DNA of 19,217 nucleotides from Bacteroidota bacterium. GTDB lineage: Bacteria; Bacteroidota; Ignavibacteria; Kapaibacteriales; Kapaibacteriaceae. The notes under the pieces were generated by a model, which did not search any database, was not told the origin of the DNA, and saw only the letters and a program-made list of their open reading frames with translations. Shown here one piece after another: positions 7,166 to 15,713 of the stretch. The stretch covers positions 24,045 through 43,261 of the forward strand of contig DNLG01000045.1 in NCBI GenBank assembly GCA_003488525.1, given 5' to 3'. The translations under genes were made by a program, and so were the position numbers. Positions within the stretch are counted from its first letter, which is position 1, and the number at the start of each line of letters is the position of its first letter.

Positions 7166-7932
7166 TGCGATTCACGGTGCTTGGCAGCGGCACCTCTACG
7201 GGGGTGCCTACCGTTGCCTGTGAGTGCCCGACTTGTTGCAGTTCAGACCCGCGCGACAAGCGCCTGCGAACGTCGCTGCTTGTCGAAAGTTCCACAACAC
7301 GACTCGTGGTCGACACCTCGTCGGATTTCCGATACCAGATGCTGCGCTGTGGCATTGTTGAGCTCGATGCGGTGATCTACACCCATCATCACTTCGATCA
7401 CATCGGCGGGTTTGATGATCTGCGTCCGTACGCATTCCGTCGCGGTAGTGCGATGCCCGTCTATGCCATGAATGAGACCATGCAGGTATTACGCTCAACC
7501 TTTCCCTATGCCTTCGGATTGGTCGAGTCGACCGGTGCGTCGATCCCCAACGTTGAGCTGCACGAGATCCACGAAGCCCCCTTTCGCATTGGAGACATCG
7601 ACATTGTCCCCATCCCAATGCGTCATGGACTGCGCATGCGCGTCAACGGCTACCGATTCGGTTCATTGGCCTACTGCACCGACACGAATTTCATCCCGGA
7701 AGCATCCCTCGATCTTCTAAGGGGGCTTGACACGCTGATCATCGACGGCCTGCGCTGGGAACAGCATCCAACGCATTTCACCATCGACCAGTCACTGGCG
7801 ATCATTGCCGACCTCCGACCGAAACGCGCCTTCCTTACGCACATTGCCCATCAGGTCCGGCACGCGATCGATTCGGAACGTCTGCCAAACGGCGTAGAGC
7901 TTTGCTACGACGGTCTGGTGATCACGACGTAG
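7165..7932 (+). CDS. PhnP-like metallo-beta-lactamase-fold phosphodiesterase
   Basis: The 255-residue protein has the MBL-fold motif TxHxDH as THHHFDH (73-79, with H74, H76, D78 and H79). Further metal ligands are probably H154 (PMRHG), D173 (CTDTN) and H226 (FLTHIAHQ). It also has the structural zinc motif CECPTC (C19, C21, C24), characteristic of PhnP, the phosphoribosyl 1,2-cyclic phosphate phosphodiesterase. The C-terminal LTHIAHQ...LPNGVELCYDGLVI also parallels PhnP. No phosphonate (phn) genes are nearby and it is fused by overlap to lipA, so the substrate is open; a general cyclic phosphodiesterase is my best guess. The start ATG shares its A with the lipA stop. Its 3' end overlaps the convergent scpB gene by 11 bp. 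Confidence 0.85.
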   Translation: MRFTVLGSGTSTGVPTVACECPTCCSSDPRDKRLRTSLLVESSTTRLVVDTSSDFRYQMLRCGIVELDAVIYTHHHFDHIGGFDDLRPYAFRRGSAMPVYAMNETMQVLRSTFPYAFGLVESTGASIPNVELHEIHEAPFRIGDIDIVPIPMRHGLRMRVNGYRFGSLAYCTDTNFIPEASLDLLRGLDTLIIDGLRWEQHPTHFTIDQSLAIIADLRPKRAFLTHIAHQVRHAIDSERLPNGVELCYDGLVITT

Positions 7933-8851
7933 TGTCTTGCCGAGCCTGGTCGCCGTCTGACTCTTCCGTGTCGACCTCGAGTTGTTCAGACGTCGATTGC
8001 CAGTAGGCCCCGGATGTTGCTTCGGTATTGGCCGGCGGCGGCTGCTGGGATTTGTCATCGCCCGACTCCAGAAGAATGGCCAGCTGCTTGCGTAGTGTGC
8101 GGTGATCCGTCTGAATGGCCACGCTGTCGTCCATGTCGATCATCGTCGTGGTCGTCTTGAGAAGGTCATCTATCTCGCGAAGTTTCGGCAGGTCAGCCAG
8201 TGAGTTCAGTCCGAAGACGCGAAGGAATTCCTCTGTCGTTCCATACAAAAGCGGCTTGCCGGGAGATTCCGAACGTCCAACCATTGCCACAAGCTGCTTT
8301 TCAACCAGCGAGTTGACAACTTCTCCTGAATTGACGCCGCGGATAGCGTCGATCTCCCCCTTGGTGATGGGTTGGCGGTAGGCGATGATCGCTACGGTTT
8401 CGAGCGCTGCCTGCGTCAAACGCTTGCGATTCTTGGCCTTCAGAAGACGCTGCACCAGCATGCCATGCTGCGGTGTTGTGGCAAACTGAAAGCCACCGGC
8501 GATCTTCACCAGACGGTAGGGTCTGCTCGAGCGCGCAAGCTCATCATTGATGTCCTCGACAAGCTCGTCGAAATACCCCTTGGGCACGTCAAACGTCGGC
8601 ACAGCAACCACCGCAGGTGGCTCGGGCGTGGGCTCGCCCTCGAGCGGCAGTGACTGCTGACCAGGCGACTGCTGCGATGGATCTTCCTGCACAAGGATGC
8701 GATGAAGCGCCCGCGAGGTAAGGGGCTCTTCACTGGCAAAGATCAGCGCTTCGAGCGCGCGGCACTGCTCGATTCGATCGAGAGTAAAAAAGTACGGAAG
8801 CTCGCGCGTTGAGATATCGCGCTCGAAGGTTTCCTGTTCGATGTCGTTCAT
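7922..8851 (-). CDS. scpB: Segregation and condensation protein ScpB
   Basis: ScpB is the winged-helix kleisin partner of the SMC-ScpA condensin complex, which organises and segregates the chromosome. The core is recognisable: the first winged helix around residues 28-55 (LEALIFASEEPLT) and 92-140, and the second around 145-212 (LTQAALETVAIIAYRQPITKGEI, then PLLYGTTEEFLRVFGL). At 309 residues it is much longer than the usual roughly 180-200. It has an N-terminal extension, a Gln/Pro/Glu-rich insert at about 56-85 and an acidic, low-complexity tail of roughly 70 residues. These extras look disordered. Its ATG overlaps the scpA stop as ATGA, so the two are translationally coupled. It is the last gene of the operon and its stop lies inside the convergent hydrolase gene. 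Confidence 0.94.
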   Translation of the reverse strand: MNDIEQETFERDISTRELPYFFTLDRIEQCRALEALIFASEEPLTSRALHRILVQEDPSQQSPGQQSLPLEGEPTPEPPAVVAVPTFDVPKGYFDELVEDINDELARSSRPYRLVKIAGGFQFATTPQHGMLVQRLLKAKNRKRLTQAALETVAIIAYRQPITKGEIDAIRGVNSGEVVNSLVEKQLVAMVGRSESPGKPLLYGTTEEFLRVFGLNSLADLPKLREIDDLLKTTTTMIDMDDSVAIQTDHRTLRKQLAILLESGDDKSQQPPPANTEATSGAYWQSTSEQLEVDTEESDGDQARQDTTS

Positions 8852-9651
8852 GATTCGATTTCCTCCTCAGGGCCGGGAGAATCCGATGCAACAATGTTCG
8901 TGCTGGCATCGACTTCGGCCGATTCATCATTCTTACGTTCAACAATTTCAATGTCATCGTGCCGGGCATCCTGGCGTACCAGAATGAGCTGGTTCTTGGC
9001 CAGCTCCAGAAGCGCCAGAAAGGTCACGACAATGTGCAGACGCGTGAGGCCCTGGACAAGACGAAACAGCGACGTCGACGTCGATGAACGAAGCACATGC
9101 ATGATCTCGGTGGCCTTCTCTTCGACCGTGATCGGAAAGCGCGTCACCACGTGCGGATCGTCCTGATCGGGCGCTTTATCAATGGCTCGCTTGAGCGCCT
9201 TCAGCAAATCGAACAGCGTCGCGTTACGATAGGCACCGGACTCTGTTGCGTGGATCTCTTCGGCCTCGAAGATCTGCCTGTAGAGAACATAACGCTGATT
9301 CTCGGCCGAGATCATCATCGACTCGGAGGCCTCACGGAAGCGCTTATACTCCAGAAGCCGGCGCACCAGCTCCGCACGTGGATCCTCGTCGTCGATCTCA
9401 CCGAGCGTATTGCCGGACTTTTCCTGCCGTGGCAAGAGCATCTGTGCTTTGATCTGCACGAGCATGGAGGCCATCACGACAAACTCACCGGCAAGCTCCA
9501 GATCAAGGATCTCGAGCACCTTGACATACTCGAGGAACTCCTGCGTGATCGATGCGATCGGAATGTCGTAGATATCCAGCTCGTCCCTCTTGATGAAGAA
9601 CAGCAAGAGATCAAGCGGACCCTCGAAGTTTTCTAGTCGTACGCTGTACAT
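8848..9651 (-). CDS. scpA: Segregation and condensation protein ScpA (kleisin)
   Basis: ScpA is the kleisin subunit that bridges the SMC heads and binds ScpB. The N-terminus has the family hallmark FEGPLDLLL (9-17), followed by IKRDELDIYDIPIASITQEF, a classic ScpA start. The middle (MASMLVQIKAQMLLP) and the C-terminal winged helix (VVTFLALLELAKNQLILVRQ) are also typical. The length of 267 residues is normal. The start lies 4 bp after the alr stop, and an AAGG ribosome-binding stretch is embedded in the last alr codons. Its stop overlaps the scpB start. Confidence 0.96.
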   Translation of the reverse strand: MYSVRLENFEGPLDLLLFFIKRDELDIYDIPIASITQEFLEYVKVLEILDLELAGEFVVMASMLVQIKAQMLLPRQEKSGNTLGEIDDEDPRAELVRRLLEYKRFREASESMMISAENQRYVLYRQIFEAEEIHATESGAYRNATLFDLLKALKRAIDKAPDQDDPHVVTRFPITVEEKATEIMHVLRSSTSTSLFRLVQGLTRLHIVVTFLALLELAKNQLILVRQDARHDDIEIVERKNDESAEVDASTNIVASDSPGPEEEIES

Positions 9652-9655
9652 GTTG

Positions 9656-10813
9656 TTACCTTAAATCCGTCGGGGCCGACGACGCCTGATGCGCCGAACC
9701 ACCGATGTACGTTCGCGGGACACGGGCCGATATGGCTGTGGTGATCTCATACGGGATCGTGCCGGCCCACGTGGCAAGCTCGACCGCGTCGATGCTTTCG
9801 ACGTGACCGTCGGCAGTGGCCTGCATACCAAGCAGCACGACGTCACTGCCGATCTCAATCGGCGCATCGCCAACATCGACCATCAGCTCATCCATGCAGA
9901 TGCTGCCAACGATCGGGTAGCGTCGACCGCCGATGATGCATTGCGCATGCCCCGAAAGCCCCCTGAGATATCCGTCACCATACCCGATGGGCACCGTCAC
10001 AATGGTTGTTTCGGTGCTCACCATATACCGGCGGCCATAGCTGACTGTATCACCCGGCCAGGCACGTCGTTTGGATACGACGCGCGAGCGGATCGACATC
10101 ACGGGCCGAAGCGTCATTTCATCGCCCAACGCATGGTCATACCCGTAGATCGCGATGCCCGGCCGCACAAGCGTGTAATGAGAATCCGACGCCTGCCACA
10201 GCGCTCCGGTATTGGCTGCGTGAACCCAGACAAAGGTACAGCCGTCATCGACGAGTTGGCGGTGCGTTTGCTCAAAGGTGGATAACTGCTCCCGCAGAAA
10301 CGTGCTTGCCGGCTCGTCGGCCGTGGCAAAATGCGTGCAGAGTCCGTCGAGGCACACTCCGGGCATCCGGCGGATCTGCCGTGCGGCTTCGATGGCTTCC
10401 TGCGGCCGGAATCCCTCACGCAGCATGCCGGTGTCGACGTACAGATGCACCGACACCCGGCGTGCCCTGCGCTGAGCGCAGTCCGAAAGCGCCTGAACAC
10501 CATCCAGATCGCAGGCGACCGTGATAAGGTCATGCTCGACGACTGCGTCGATCTCCTGATGCTCGATGGGCGTCAGCACCAGAATGGGGGCGCTGATGCC
10601 GGCCTTGCGAAGAGCCACGGCCTCGTCGACGAACGCCGTGCCCAGTACGTCCAGCCCCAACTCTTCCAGCACGCGGGCCACTTCGATCATGCCGTGACCG
10701 TAGGCATTGGCCTTGACCATGCCGAGAACGGCCTTGCCGGCAGCGCGCATGCGCACGCGAGCAACGTTCCATTCCAGGGCATCAAGGTCGATCATCGCGA
10801 CAGTTGCTCTCAT
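9656..10813 (-). CDS. alr: Alanine racemase
   Basis: Alr interconverts L- and D-alanine with pyridoxal phosphate, supplying D-alanine for peptidoglycan. The PLP lysine is K34 in VKANAYGHG, and the second catalytic base is Y278 in IGYGDGYLRG. CMDELMVDV (306-314) and VRPGIAIYGY (216-225) are further family blocks. The start at 10813 gives 385 residues, a normal length. It overlaps the asparaginase stop as ATGA, and a reading from 10846 would overlap further without homology. There is no signal peptide. A weakly conserved Ser/Ala/Gln-containing tail of about 15 residues follows the catalytic domain. Confidence 0.96.
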   Translation of the reverse strand: MRATVAMIDLDALEWNVARVRMRAAGKAVLGMVKANAYGHGMIEVARVLEELGLDVLGTAFVDEAVALRKAGISAPILVLTPIEHQEIDAVVEHDLITVACDLDGVQALSDCAQRRARRVSVHLYVDTGMLREGFRPQEAIEAARQIRRMPGVCLDGLCTHFATADEPASTFLREQLSTFEQTHRQLVDDGCTFVWVHAANTGALWQASDSHYTLVRPGIAIYGYDHALGDEMTLRPVMSIRSRVVSKRRAWPGDTVSYGRRYMVSTETTIVTVPIGYGDGYLRGLSGHAQCIIGGRRYPIVGSICMDELMVDVGDAPIEIGSDVVLLGMQATADGHVESIDAVELATWAGTIPYEITTAISARVPRTYIGGSAHQASSAPTDLR

Positions 10814-11829
10814 GAGGCCTTCCCCGCTGCTGATGCATCCACCCATTCGAATGCCGCACGGATACGGCCGACGTCGAGTCCGGCTCCAAGCGCGCAGATC
10901 AACTTGATACGGGCCTTCTGTCCGTTGAGGTAATCGGCGAAAATGATGCCAGCGGCATGCAGGTGCTTACCAGCCCCTTCGTAGGCATAGATATGTTCGA
11001 CGCGGCCCACCGGACAGCGACTGACCAGTACGACCGGTATGCCGTCGTCGTTGGCTCGTTTGAGGGCCGAATAGACCGGGGGCGTGACATTCCCAACGCC
11101 GAAGGCCTCGATCACCAAACCTGAGCATCCGCCCCGTCGACATGCCTCGATCAGCGTCTCATCCATTCCTGCATAGGACTTCAGCAAGGGTACGAATGCC
11201 GGCAGCGACTCAACAGAGAAGCTCTCCCGGTGAAAGGGGCTTCGATGAAAGAAGACAACTCCGTTGGAGATCCTGCCCACCGGGCCGAAGTCGAAACTTT
11301 CGAATGTGGACAGGTCCTGCGTGTCGGTCTTCGATGTCTCCGAAGCAGCCGTGATCACGCCGCCCAGGCAGACCAGAACGCCCAGGCCGGCGGCCGAGGG
11401 ATGCGCCGCTACCGTCACGGCATCGCGAAGATTCCGCGGACCGTCCCAATCAGGCTCACTGCTGTTGCGCATCGCGCCAATGACCACAATCGGCTTGATC
11501 GTCTGCACGGAGCTGTCGAGGAAGTATGCGGTCTCCTCAAGCGTATCGGTACCGTGCGTGACCACGATGCCGTCGATCGACGCGTCAGAGGCGTACGTGC
11601 TGACGATACGGGAGACGTCCATCATCCTGTCGAGCGTCATGTGCGGACCGGGGAATGTACCGTACTCGTGCACCACGATGTCGGCCACGGATCGGATCCC
11701 CGGAATGCGGGCCAGAATCTCCCCGCCCGACATACTTGGTACCACACCGCCCCATTCCGCATCCAGCGTCGAGGCGATGGTACCGCCCGTAAAGACAATA
11801 ACGATACGTGATTTTTCTGGTGTCGGCAC
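10810..11829 (-). CDS. ansA: L-asparaginase (cytoplasmic type)
   Basis: The enzyme hydrolyses asparagine to aspartate and ammonia. Both catalytic threonine regions are clear: FTGGTIAS (13-20, nucleophile T17) and VVTHGTDTLEETAYF (89-103, with the T94-D95 pair). VVIGAMRNSSEPDWDGPRNL is the usual third block. I chose the GTG at 11829, which starts right before the first beta strand and gives 339 residues, a typical length. The next upstream ATG (11919) would overlap the divergent hisC coding region and adds non-homologous residues. A GGAA stretch lies just upstream of the GTG. There is no signal peptide, so this is probably a cytoplasmic enzyme; the ansA symbol is used loosely. It heads the ansA-alr-scpA-scpB operon. 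Confidence 0.92.
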   Translation of the reverse strand: MPTPEKSRIVIVFTGGTIASTLDAEWGGVVPSMSGGEILARIPGIRSVADIVVHEYGTFPGPHMTLDRMMDVSRIVSTYASDASIDGIVVTHGTDTLEETAYFLDSSVQTIKPIVVIGAMRNSSEPDWDGPRNLRDAVTVAAHPSAAGLGVLVCLGGVITAASETSKTDTQDLSTFESFDFGPVGRISNGVVFFHRSPFHRESFSVESLPAFVPLLKSYAGMDETLIEACRRGGCSGLVIEAFGVGNVTPPVYSALKRANDDGIPVVLVSRCPVGRVEHIYAYEGAGKHLHAAGIIFADYLNGQKARIKLICALGAGLDVGRIRAAFEWVDASAAGKAS

Positions 11830-11857
11830 GGCTGTTCCAAGAGGTCGTAAGGAACCG

Positions 11858-11865
11858 CGAAGATA
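11858..11865 (-). promoter_or_regulatory. Weak -7-like box (TATCTTCG) for the asparaginase operon
   Basis: The 63-bp divergent gap between ansA and hisC must hold both promoters if each unit has its own. On the minus strand TATCTTCG matches TAnnTTTG except at one position, and would place the start about 23 bases before the GTG. This is a weak call based on position. Confidence 0.2.
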
Positions 11866-11878
11866 GGGGCATGCTTCG

Positions 11879-11886
11879 TAGTTTTG
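11879..11886 (+). promoter_or_regulatory. Putative -7 promoter box (TAGTTTTG) immediately before hisC
   Basis: TAGTTTTG is an exact match to the Bacteroidota -7 consensus and ends 6 bases before the hisC ATG. With the usual distance from box to start site, transcription would begin at or next to the A of the ATG. There is no Shine-Dalgarno sequence before this ATG, in agreement with a leaderless transcript. No TTG is seen at the -33 spacing. Confidence 0.45.
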
Positions 11887-11892
11887 TAGCCC

Positions 11893-13035
11893 ATGATCAC
11901 CGTCAACCCGCATCTGCACTCGACTTCGGCATACGCCCCCGGCGCATCGCCCGAGCAGATCAAGGCGCAGTATGGCCTGAGCGATGTTGAGAAGCTCGCC
12001 TCCAATGAGAATCCCCTCGGCTGTTCTCCTCGTGCCACGCGAGCGGCCATCGACGCACTCTCAACGGTCAACCGCTACAATGACGGTGGCGCGGCCCTGC
12101 GCGCGCGCCTGGCGGAGTTTCACGGGGTAACGTCGGATCATATCGCTGTGCATAACGGCAGCGATGCCATCATTCACCAGATCATGCGCACCTTCCTGCT
12201 CCCCGGTGAAACAGCCCTCAGCAGCGAAGGCACCTTTGTGAGCTTCCGTCTGGCAGTGGCGGCTGCCGACAGGCAGTGCCGTCTTGTGCCGATGGCCGCC
12301 GGATATCGCTACGACCTCGGTGCGATCGCTGATGCGATCGACGAGTCGACGAAGGTCATCTACATCGCTAATCCGAACAACCCCACCGGAACGCACGTGA
12401 CTGCCGATGAACTCATCGGCCTTCTCGACAGGATCCCGATGTCGGTGCTGGTTGTCCTCGACGAAGCCTACATCGAATATGCGCGCCAGCTTCATCCGCA
12501 GACCTGCCCAACGGAAGATGTCGTGAGCCGACCCAACGTGGTGCGCCTACGGACGTTCTCCAAGGCATACGGCCTGGCGGCACTGCGCATCGGTTATGCC
12601 GTCGGCCACCCGGACGTGATCCAGTGGCTCAATCGCACGAAGCTGCCGTTCGATCCCAACGGCGTCGGTTGCAGTGCTGCAATTGCGGCGCTGGACGATC
12701 AGGAGTTCGTTGCACAGACCGTAGAGCTTAACGCGCAGTGCCTTGCGATCATGAAGCAGGCTGCGCATCAAGCAGAACTTGTCACGGCAGAGCCGGCAGC
12801 CAACTTCCTGATGATCGACCTCGGCTCGCCTGAGTCGGCATCGCGGTTTCATCGGATGCTTCTGCAAGGGGGCTTTATTTCTCGCCCCCTAAGCAACTTC
12901 GGTCTTCCAACGTGCGTGCGCGTAAGCACGGGTAGCGTCGAGCAGATCATGCGTCTTGCTGACGTTGTTCGATCTGCAGGACGTGAACTGCACATGCCCT
13001 TTGAACAATCACCAATACTGGCTCGTGAGGTTTGA
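11893..13035 (+). CDS. hisC: HisC-type PLP aminotransferase (histidinol-phosphate or aromatic amino acid)
   Basis: This is a fold-type I, class I/II aminotransferase of the HisC group, 380 residues long. Landmarks are KLASNENPLGCSP (34-46), the phosphate-site and ring motifs IANPNNPTG (158-166) and VVLDEAYIEY (187-196), the PLP lysine K224 in TFSKAYGLAALRIGY, and the substrate arginine R343 in CVRVSTG. By sequence it would be named histidinol-phosphate aminotransferase. However, no other his gene is near, and hppD starts 3 bp after its stop. Enzymes of this subgroup often accept tyrosine and phenylalanine, so an aromatic aminotransferase feeding HppD is a good alternative. It may serve both roles. 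The expected RYPD motif reads RYND here (61-64). Confidence 0.88.
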   Translation: MITVNPHLHSTSAYAPGASPEQIKAQYGLSDVEKLASNENPLGCSPRATRAAIDALSTVNRYNDGGAALRARLAEFHGVTSDHIAVHNGSDAIIHQIMRTFLLPGETALSSEGTFVSFRLAVAAADRQCRLVPMAAGYRYDLGAIADAIDESTKVIYIANPNNPTGTHVTADELIGLLDRIPMSVLVVLDEAYIEYARQLHPQTCPTEDVVSRPNVVRLRTFSKAYGLAALRIGYAVGHPDVIQWLNRTKLPFDPNGVGCSAAIAALDDQEFVAQTVELNAQCLAIMKQAAHQAELVTAEPAANFLMIDLGSPESASRFHRMLLQGGFISRPLSNFGLPTCVRVSTGSVEQIMRLADVVRSAGRELHMPFEQSPILAREV

Positions 13036-14139
<1,104 letters not shown>

Positions 14140-14174
14140 ATCACCATCTCTTGTTTCACCTACAAAGCTGACGT

Positions 14175-15629
14175 ATGGCTGCATCAGCAAAAAAGGGAGG
14201 CACTGTGTCCTCCCACTTCCCCGGGCACAACCCGTTCCTGGAATCCGTTAACGCCTACTTCGATAAGGCCGCATCGATCATGGACGTCCCGAAGGGGCTC
14301 CTCGAGCAGATCCGCGCCTGCAACTCGGTGTACTACATGCAGTTCCCGGTGCGCATCAAGGGTGGCATCCAGGTCATTCAGGCATGGCGGGCCGAGCACA
14401 GTCACCACAAGTTGCCCACCAAGGGAGGCATTCGATATGCCATGACGGTGGACCAGGAAGAAGTGCAGGCACTGGCTGCCCTGATGACCTACAAGTGTGC
14501 CGTCGTTGACGTGCCATTTGGCGGTGGCAAGGGTGGTATCCGCATCGATCCAAAGCAGTATACCGAGGAAGAGCTTGAGCGTATCACACGTCGCTATACG
14601 GTGGAGCTGATCAAGAAGAACTTCATCGGTGCATCGGTCGACGTGCCGGCTCCTGACTACGGCACCGGGCCGCGTGAAATGGCGTGGATCGCCGACACAT
14701 ATCAGGCCATGGTGCAGGATGACATCAACGCCCTCGGCTGCGTTACCGGCAAGCCGGTTGGCCAGGGTGGCGTGCGTGGCCGCACTGCTGCAACGGGCCG
14801 TGGCCTGTTCTTCGCGGTTCGCGAAGCCGTCAACGATCCAAAGCTCATGAAGAAGCTCAAGATGACAACGGGGCTTTCCGATAAGCGCGTCATCGTGCAG
14901 GGCTTTGGCAACGTAGGATACTATGCCGCGAAATTCCTCCACGAGGCCGGTGCAACGGTCGTGGGCGTGATCGAGTGGGATGGTGCGATCGTCAATCCCA
15001 AGGGCATCGACATCAATGCCCTACAAACGCACCGCATGGCCACAGGAACCATCACCGGCTTCGCCGGATGCAAGACGATCAAGGATGGCAACAGTGTCCT
15101 CGAACACGAGTGCGATATTCTCGTACCGGCTGCTCTTGAATCACAGATCCACAAGGGCAATGCCGCAAAGATCAAGGCCAAGATCATCGCCGAAGGCGCC
15201 AACGGTCCGATCACTTCGGAAGCAGAACCGATCCTTCTCAAGAAGGGTATCCTGGTGATGCCGGACATGTTCGTCAATGCCGGTGGCGTCGTGGTCTCGT
15301 ACTTCGAATGGCTCAAGAACCTCTCACACGTGCGTTTCGGCCGAATGGACAAGCGCTTCGAAGAGGGCTCCAACCTTCGAATTGTTGACACGGTAGAACG
15401 TCTCACCGGCAAGAGTCTGACGCTGGCAGAGCGTCAGGTGATCGCCCGTGGTGCGGATGAAGAAGATCTGGTGAACTCAGGTCTTGAAGACACCATGATC
15501 GCCTCCTATCACACGATCGGTGAGATCTACTTTGGTAACCCGAAGGTCAAGGACATGCGTACGGCCGCCTTCGTGAGCTCGATCGACAAGATCGCCACAT
15601 CGTACATGTCGCTGGGTATCTTCCCGTAA
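14175..15629 (+). CDS. gdhA: Glutamate dehydrogenase (Glu/Leu/Phe/Val dehydrogenase family)
   Basis: The enzyme oxidatively deaminates glutamate to 2-oxoglutarate and ammonia, or the reverse. In its 484 residues are the substrate lysine in LPTKGGIRY (80-88), the catalytic lysine K107 in [19 protein letters not shown]161 in PAPDYGTG, and the dinucleotide loop GFGNVG (243-248). The C-terminal part [17 protein letters not shown] and the following roughly 50 residues resemble the mitochondrial/animal type more than the short bacterial form. NAD use is plausible from the acidic residue after the second Rossmann strand (VIEWDG), but not certain. It follows hppD by 35 bp with no terminator between, and its role may be recycling glutamate from the transaminase. 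A strong hairpin terminator follows the stop. The start has no clear Shine-Dalgarno sequence. Confidence 0.94.
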   Translation: MAASAKKGGTVSSHFPGHNPFLESVNAYFDKAASIMDVPKGLLEQIRACNSVYYMQFPVRIKGGIQVIQAWRAEHSHHKLPTKGGIRYAMTVDQEEVQALAALMTYKCAVVDVPFGGGKGGIRIDPKQYTEEELERITRRYTVELIKKNFIGASVDVPAPDYGTGPREMAWIADTYQAMVQDDINALGCVTGKPVGQGGVRGRTAATGRGLFFAVREAVNDPKLMKKLKMTTGLSDKRVIVQGFGNVGYYAAKFLHEAGATVVGVIEWDGAIVNPKGIDINALQTHRMATGTITGFAGCKTIKDGNSVLEHECDILVPAALESQIHKGNAAKIKAKIIAEGANGPITSEAEPILLKKGILVMPDMFVNAGGVVVSYFEWLKNLSHVRFGRMDKRFEEGSNLRIVDTVERLTGKSLTLAERQVIARGADEEDLVNSGLEDTMIASYHTIGEIYFGNPKVKDMRTAAFVSSIDKIATSYMSLGIFP

Positions 15630-15647
15630 CAAGCCCCGCAGTAAAGC

Positions 15648-15683
15648 AAACGCCGCATCGGATATCGATCCGATGCGGCGTTT
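15648..15683. terminator. Strong bidirectional intrinsic terminator
   Basis: A perfect inverted repeat CGCCGCATCGGAT / ATCCGATGCGGCG (15651-15663 and 15668-15680) has the loop ATCG and is extended by AAA/TTT outside. It is followed by TTTTGATTTT on the plus strand and preceded by a sequence that reads TTTGCTTTAC on the minus strand. It lies between the convergent gdhA and the T9SS-cargo gene, and can end transcription from both sides. Confidence 0.93.
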
Positions 15684-15713
15684 TGATTTTCTCCCGGTTG
15701 GACTCTGCTGTGC

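Noticed and set aside
11230..11866. Two plus-strand frames of about 195-200 codons inside the asparaginase gene
   Set aside because: Asparaginase on the minus strand carries both catalytic threonine motifs; these frames are its shadows.
11830..11919. N-terminal extension of asparaginase to an ATG at 11919
   Set aside because: It would overlap the start of the divergent hisC and add 30 residues unlike the family. The GTG at 11829 begins right at the family's first strand.
14184..14942. 252-codon open frame on the minus strand, antisense to glutamate dehydrogenase
   Set aside because: The plus strand encodes an unmistakable enzyme here; the antisense product is His- and Leu-rich without motifs and is a codon-bias shadow.
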